From the NCBI GenBank assembly GCA_035283845.1, contig DATESZ010000272.1:1-9619 (forward strand): a stretch of DNA of 9,619 nucleotides, read 5' to 3'. Positions 6,646 through 9,619 of the stretch are shown here, piece after piece (positions within the stretch are counted from its first letter, which is position 1; every line of letters begins with the position of its first letter). Under the pieces are notes generated by a model. It did no database searches and was not told where the DNA came from. It was given only the letters and a program-made list of their open reading frames with translations. Both the position numbers and the translations under genes were made by a program. Source of the stretch: DATESZ01 sp035283845 (GTDB taxonomy: Bacteria > Desulfobacterota > Syntrophia > Syntrophales > JACQWR01).

Positions 6646-7722
6646 GTGATTATTGATCGTTACATCATGCGTGAAATATCCAGGCCCGCTGTGACGATAT
6701 GTACCGCGCTCATGTGCATTTTCGGATGCTATATCGCCGCGCGGTACTTGGAGGATTCGGTCCAGGGTCAACTGCCAGGGTCCACGGTCATCCTTCTGGT
6801 CCTGCTCAGAATCGCTATTGCCCTGGAAATACTGTTGCCCACGACCCTGTATTTGTCGGTGATGATTGCCTTTGGCCGCCTTTACAGGGATGCTGAAATG
6901 ACCGGCATGTTCGCCTGCGGCATACGCATGGCCCGTGTGCTGAGACCTGTTGTCTTTGTAGCCGTAACGGCTGGTTTGATTGTGGCCTGTTTTTCTCTGT
7001 ACATTCGACCTTGGGCATGGAATCAGTTCTTTGTGTTGAAGGCCCGGGCCGCGGTCAATTTTGATATGACACGAATGAAAGGCGGGAATTTTTATGAAAT
7101 CGAGGATGGCAAAACGGTCATTTTTGCCGATACCGTTGATAACCGCGAAAATCAAGCCAAGAATGTATTTATGCAAATCAAACACCATGGTAAAATGCAA
7201 ATTATTTATGCTAAGGTAGCCAACCAGTCCCCGCAGGATGCGACCACAGAGCCTGTTCTGATACTTCAAGACGGCCGCTTGTATGAGTTTTCCGATGCCG
7301 AAAAGGCATGTGAAATCTTACAGTTCGGGACTTTGACAATGCCCTTGGCGCTCAAAGATGTGATGCCATTGGAACAAAAGGTGAAGGCCGCTTCAGCCGA
7401 ACGGCTGATGCACTCGGATAATCCAGAAGAAATCGCAGAGTTACAGTGGAGGCTCAATGCACCCTTTTCAACCATCCTGCTCGCCCTTCTTGGCGTACCG
7501 TTGAGCAGATCCTCTCCTCGGCAGGGGAAATACGCCAAAGTGCCTCTGGGGATTTTAGTTTTTGCCTTGTATTACAACCTGAGCGCAATCATCAAGAAAT
7601 GGGTCGGACAGGGTGTTTTGGGCAGCATACCCGGAATCTGGTGGACACAGGTGCTTTTGGCTGGCTTACTGCTGGTGCTTTTGTGGCAGCCGCCCTCGCC
7701 ATTTCGCCGGCGCAGCCAATAA
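6646..7722 (+). CDS. LptF-type YjgP/YjgQ-family lipid export permease (single copy, no LptG beside it)
   Basis: A 358-residue inner-membrane protein. It starts MIIDRYIMREISRP, very like LptF. Predicted spans lie near residues 13-33, 46-75 and 100-121, then at 272-290, 300-317 and 329-347, with a periplasmic beta-jellyroll region of about 125-240 between them. Conserved LptF segments seen are EILLPTTLYL, LYRDAEMTGMFACGIR, AELQWRLN and GVPLSRSSPRQGK. LptF and LptG form a heterodimer with the LptB ATPase that extracts LPS from the inner membrane. Here only one subunit is present, ten bases after the nucleotidyltransferase and at the end of the sphingolipid block. I infer a paralogue dedicated to moving the decorated lipid rather than the housekeeping lptFG pair. 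The start is GTG 6646, supported by the family N terminus. No LptG-like gene follows; the opposite strand is used next. Confidence 0.88.
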   Translation: MIIDRYIMREISRPAVTICTALMCIFGCYIAARYLEDSVQGQLPGSTVILLVLLRIAIALEILLPTTLYLSVMIAFGRLYRDAEMTGMFACGIRMARVLRPVVFVAVTAGLIVACFSLYIRPWAWNQFFVLKARAAVNFDMTRMKGGNFYEIEDGKTVIFADTVDNRENQAKNVFMQIKHHGKMQIIYAKVANQSPQDATTEPVLILQDGRLYEFSDAEKACEILQFGTLTMPLALKDVMPLEQKVKAASAERLMHSDNPEEIAELQWRLNAPFSTILLALLGVPLSRSSPRQGKYAKVPLGILVFALYYNLSAIIKKWVGQGVLGSIPGIWWTQVLLAGLLLVLLWQPPSPFRRRSQ

Positions 7723-7776
7723 ATACCGTGGCGGCATCTGGCACAATTCATTTACTTATCAGAAAAATATATTTTG

Positions 7777-8508
7777 TCACAGGCGCCCGCTCGCACCGAG
7801 AGGCGAGCCCATTGACGCCAGCATATCCATTATGCAGTTACAAAGCATGATGTCTTCATTTGAGTCTATTTGTATGAAGCTTAGATCAGCCATCTCATAC
7901 ACAACAATCTTTCCGCCAAGCCGGTTGCTCAGTTCTTTCAATATAGACGTTTTAAACACAAAGATGGAGCCGTTCTCCTGAACATGGTGAGGGAAATCCT
8001 GTTCCCTCCATCTATGCCTGAAATCATAATTGATAGGAGATACCTCTCCATTGCGCACCTGCCAGATGTATTTATTGAATCGGCACGCAGAAAAAAGCGA
8101 ATCAGCATTATTTTCCAGCAATACAGTAATGGCATTGTCGATGTCTCTTTCCTTTCTAATCGGAGAGGTACATTGCAGAAAAACCAAGATATCGGGCTCA
8201 TATTTTTCCTTCTCTGCGAGCCAGTCCACGACATGTAACAATGCTGCCTCGGAAGACGCAATATCCCCTGATAATTCCGGAGGGCGTTTGATAACTTCGG
8301 CACCATAATGTATTGCAACATCAGATATTTCATTGTCGTCTGTGGAAACGATTATTCTGCTGACCAGCCTGCTGTGCTTTGCATGTTCAATGGTATGCGC
8401 AATCAGGGGCTTTCCCCTCAAGGGCAGCAAGTTCTTACGGGGCACTCTTTTCGAGCCCCCTCGAGCAGGTATGACAGCTATAATCTGTTTTCCCACACTA
8501 ACTACCAT
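7777..8508 (-). CDS. neuA: CMP-nonulosonate cytidylyltransferase (acylneuraminate cytidylyltransferase family)
   Basis: A 243-residue enzyme with IPARGGSKRVPRKN (13-26), the CTP-binding signature of CMP-sialic acid and CMP-Kdo-type synthetases. LQCTSPIR (111-118) is the second family motif. ENGSIFVF (178-185) and the Asp215/Asp219 region (IQIDSNED) complete the active-site set. It activates a nonulosonic acid (sialic, legionaminic, pseudaminic or KDN type) with CTP to the CMP-sugar used by glycosyltransferases. The start overlaps the neuB stop by seven bases, and AAGAAGAG precedes the ATG, so the two genes are coupled. The last dozen residues, rich in Gly and Ser, do not look like a family end and may be a variable tail. 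The sugar cannot be specified; neuC, pseudaminic or legionaminic pathway genes are not in view. Confidence 0.9.
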   Translation of the reverse strand: MVVSVGKQIIAVIPARGGSKRVPRKNLLPLRGKPLIAHTIEHAKHSRLVSRIIVSTDDNEISDVAIHYGAEVIKRPPELSGDIASSEAALLHVVDWLAEKEKYEPDILVFLQCTSPIRKERDIDNAITVLLENNADSLFSACRFNKYIWQVRNGEVSPINYDFRHRWREQDFPHHVQENGSIFVFKTSILKELSNRLGGKIVVYEMADLSFIQIDSNEDIMLCNCIMDMLASMGSPLGASGRL

Positions 8509-9380
8509 GATACTCTTCTTAACTTGCTAATAATCGGCGCCTCGGAGTCGTAAATCTTTATATACCCGTCCCCCATCGCCACCTCTACATTCCTGATATC
8601 ACGAACCAGCCTCATGAAGCCTTGGGGCTCTATAGATGCCGCTTGATCACTCCCCCACATGGCGCGATCCAAAGTAATATGCCTCTCTATTGCACAAGCT
8701 CCTAAGGAAACAGCAGCAAGGGAGGTAGACAATCCCACTTCGTGTCCAGAGTAGCCGATAGGAATTTCGGGAAATTTTTCCTTTAGTGTTATAATCCCCT
8801 TGAGATTCAATTCCTCAACTTTGCAGGGGTAGGTAGAGGTGCAATGAAGAACTATCAAGTCATCTTTTCCGAGCACTTCAATAGCATGTTCAATGACAGG
8901 CAGGTCGGCCATGCCTGTCGAAAGGATAAGCGGCTTCCCGCATTTTCTATGATATTTGAGCAAGTTGTCGTCCGTTGAACTCGCTGAAGCTATCTTGTAA
9001 CATGGAGGGTTGAATTTTTCTATGAAATCAACTGCGCCCTCGTCCCAGCACGAAGCAAACCATGCAATACCTTTTTCCCTGCAATGTTTGTCAAGGGCTG
9101 TATATTGATCATGAATAAACTCAAGTCCGCGTTTTAAATCGCCATTAGTAGGCCCAAATGGGTTCTCTCTCGGTTTTGCCAATTCTTCCGGTGTGTACAC
9201 AACTTCGATAGTGCGCTTTTGAAACTTTACGGCATCGCAGCCCGCCAGCACGGCTGCGTCAATTAGTTTCTTGGCGATGTTAATGTCGCCATTGTGGTTG
9301 ATCCCAATCTCGGCAATGATATAAACAGGATAACCATCGCCAACAGGATGTCCGCCGATTTCAATCATTCCTGGAATCAT
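8502..9380 (-). CDS. neuB: N-acetylneuraminate/nonulosonate synthase, short form without SAF domain
   Basis: A 292-residue NeuB-family TIM barrel. IIAEIGINHNGD (21-32) is the N-terminal hallmark. DAVKFQKRT (49-57) carries catalytic Lys52 and Lys55. CTSTYP (180-185), YSGHEVG (His213) and ERHITLD (His234) follow. The 21-residue spacing of the two His matches the manganese ligands of meningococcal NeuB. The enzyme condenses phosphoenolpyruvate with a hexosamine or mannose derivative to a nine-carbon keto acid. Classical NeuB is about 340-350 residues with a C-terminal antifreeze-like SAF domain. Here the protein ends at KLRRVSW, just where the linker to SAF would begin. Shorter SAF-less homologues exist, including, from memory, a KDN-9-phosphate synthase, so this is probably a natural subfamily rather than a truncation. 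KDN-type sugar is one possibility. A strong Shine-Dalgarno lies unusually far upstream. Confidence 0.9.
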   Translation of the reverse strand: MIPGMIEIGGHPVGDGYPVYIIAEIGINHNGDINIAKKLIDAAVLAGCDAVKFQKRTIEVVYTPEELAKPRENPFGPTNGDLKRGLEFIHDQYTALDKHCREKGIAWFASCWDEGAVDFIEKFNPPCYKIASASSTDDNLLKYHRKCGKPLILSTGMADLPVIEHAIEVLGKDDLIVLHCTSTYPCKVEELNLKGIITLKEKFPEIPIGYSGHEVGLSTSLAAVSLGACAIERHITLDRAMWGSDQAASIEPQGFMRLVRDIRNVEVAMGDGYIKIYDSEAPIISKLRRVSW

Positions 9381-9389
9381 TCTTGGAAT
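9362..9389 (-). repeat. 12-bp tandem duplication across the neuB start codon
   Basis: Read on the minus strand, ATTCCAAGAATG (9389-9378) is followed directly by ATTCCAGGAATG (9377-9366) and then ATTG (9365-9362). The two units differ at one base. Each carries an in-frame ATG, giving the MIPGMIE N terminus. The duplication sits between the Shine-Dalgarno and the conserved coding region. Confidence 0.85.
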
Positions 9390-9395
9390 TGTTCT

Positions 9396-9403
9396 TCACC
9401 TCC
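9396..9403 (-). promoter_or_regulatory. Strong Shine-Dalgarno upstream of neuB
   Basis: On the minus strand these bases read GGAGGTGA. The nearest ATG (9380) is 15 bases away, more than the usual 5-10. An ATT codon at 9389-9387 is in frame and six bases away, so a rare ATT start is possible. Confidence 0.6.
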
Positions 9404-9441
9404 GAAAGTAAACATGCCTGTATGCTTGAACGTCATTTTTT

Positions 9442-9619
9442 CTACTCGCTGATCCTGAATATATGCTTAGATACCTCTGTGACCTTGATATTTTCAAAGC
9501 GATTAAGCTGTCTTCCCATGCATGAGATCTTTTTCATGATTTCCGGCACAGAAATATCTGGAAAGCGGTGGGCATGGTAGGATAGATTATTTCGATGCCC
9601 AGGCCGGTGCATGTTGATA
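9442..9619 (-). CDS. Unrecognised protein, C-terminal fragment (5' end outside window)
   Basis: An open frame enters from the right edge (first full codon 9618-9616) and ends at TAG 9442-9444, giving 58 residues with no internal stop. The visible part is His/Arg/Asn-rich at first (MHRPGHRNN, then SYHAHRFPDISVPE). It then has an amphipathic, probably helical stretch (EIMKKISCMGRQLNRFENIK) and ends TEVSKHIFRISE. Amino-acid use is plausible for a real protein, and it is collinear with neuB and neuA, 61 bases from the neuB start and ending just before its Shine-Dalgarno. That fits an operon, so a role in nonulosonate or surface-glycan synthesis is possible. I do not recognise the family and assign no function. 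Confidence 0.55.
   Translation of the reverse strand, partial: INMHRPGHRNNLSYHAHRFPDISVPEIMKKISCMGRQLNRFENIKVTEVSKHIFRISE

Noticed and set aside
6595..7269. Long open frame of 224 codons on the minus strand opposite the nucleotidyltransferase end and the LptF gene.
   Set aside because: Its product is rich in His, Arg and Gln with no recognisable motif and lies wholly antisense to two genes with clear family signatures.
7764..7808. AT palindrome AAAATATATTTT (7764-7775) and a GCTCGC/GCGAGC hairpin (7789-7808) near the convergent gene ends, considered as terminators.
   Set aside because: The hairpin has a six-base stem, sits inside the neuA coding end and lacks an adjacent U-run on either strand; the AT palindrome has no GC stem. 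A bidirectional terminator is possible but unsupported.
7446..7981. Two overlapping plus-strand open frames (7446-7850, 7613-7981) spanning the end of the LptF gene and the antisense of neuA.
   Set aside because: They cross two well-supported genes in other frames and show no domain, membrane pattern or ribosome-binding site.
9383..9580. Plus-strand 65-codon open frame at the right end.
   Set aside because: It is antisense to the fragment upstream of neuB, has no family resemblance, and its composition looks like a chance reading.
1..9619. tRNA, rRNA, CRISPR array, insertion sequence or riboswitch.
   Set aside because: No cloverleaf-like, regularly spaced repeat, transposase motif or leader-type structure was noticed on either strand.

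Overview
The window holds two blocks of genes that converge near position 7,750. The left block (1-7722, + strand) has eight genes in tight array: the 3' end of an acyl-AMP/acyl-ACP ligase, a ketosphinganine-reductase-like SDR, an acyl carrier protein, a serine-palmitoyltransferase-like alpha-oxoamine synthase, an MsbA-type ABC exporter, a CDP-glycerol glycerophosphotransferase-fold enzyme, a LicC/CpgD-like cytidylyltransferase, and an LptF-type permease. The first four are the activities that make the sphingoid backbone in bacteria such as Caulobacter (acyl-ACP synthetase, CerR, AcpR, Spt). The next four look like headgroup synthesis and transport: flip across the inner membrane, add a phosphoglycerol/phosphoglycerate-type headgroup from a CDP-activated donor, and extract towards the outer membrane. 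My reading is a bacterial sphingolipid synthesis, decoration and export operon. The enzyme families are well supported; the lipid product and headgroup are inferred.

The right block (7777-9619, - strand) encodes a nonulosonic-acid activation pair, with a NeuB-type synthase lacking the usual C-terminal SAF domain followed by a NeuA-type CMP-sugar cytidylyltransferase that overlaps it by 7 nt. Upstream of neuB is the 3' end of an unrecognised gene. This block probably belongs to a surface-glycan or flagellin-glycosylation locus. It is visibly more AT-rich than the left block (lines counted by hand: about 33-50% GC against about 48-63%).

The organism is Gram-negative (LptF, sphingolipid and nonulosonate genes). 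The moderate GC, and a C-tract/G-tract palindromic repeat at 1419-1465 of a type I associate with Desulfobacterota and similar environmental bacteria, suggest a deltaproteobacterium or relative. That is an inference; no marker gene is present.

How the genes would work together: the ligase loads a fatty acid onto the dedicated ACP; the oxoamine synthase condenses the acyl-ACP with serine to a 3-keto long-chain base; the SDR reduces the ketone; an N-acyltransferase not seen here would complete the ceramide; the cytidylyltransferase and phosphotransferase would build a polar head; the ABC protein and LptF would move the lipid. No tRNA, rRNA, CRISPR array, insertion sequence or integrase was seen. 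No stretch longer than about 120 nt lacks a gene.
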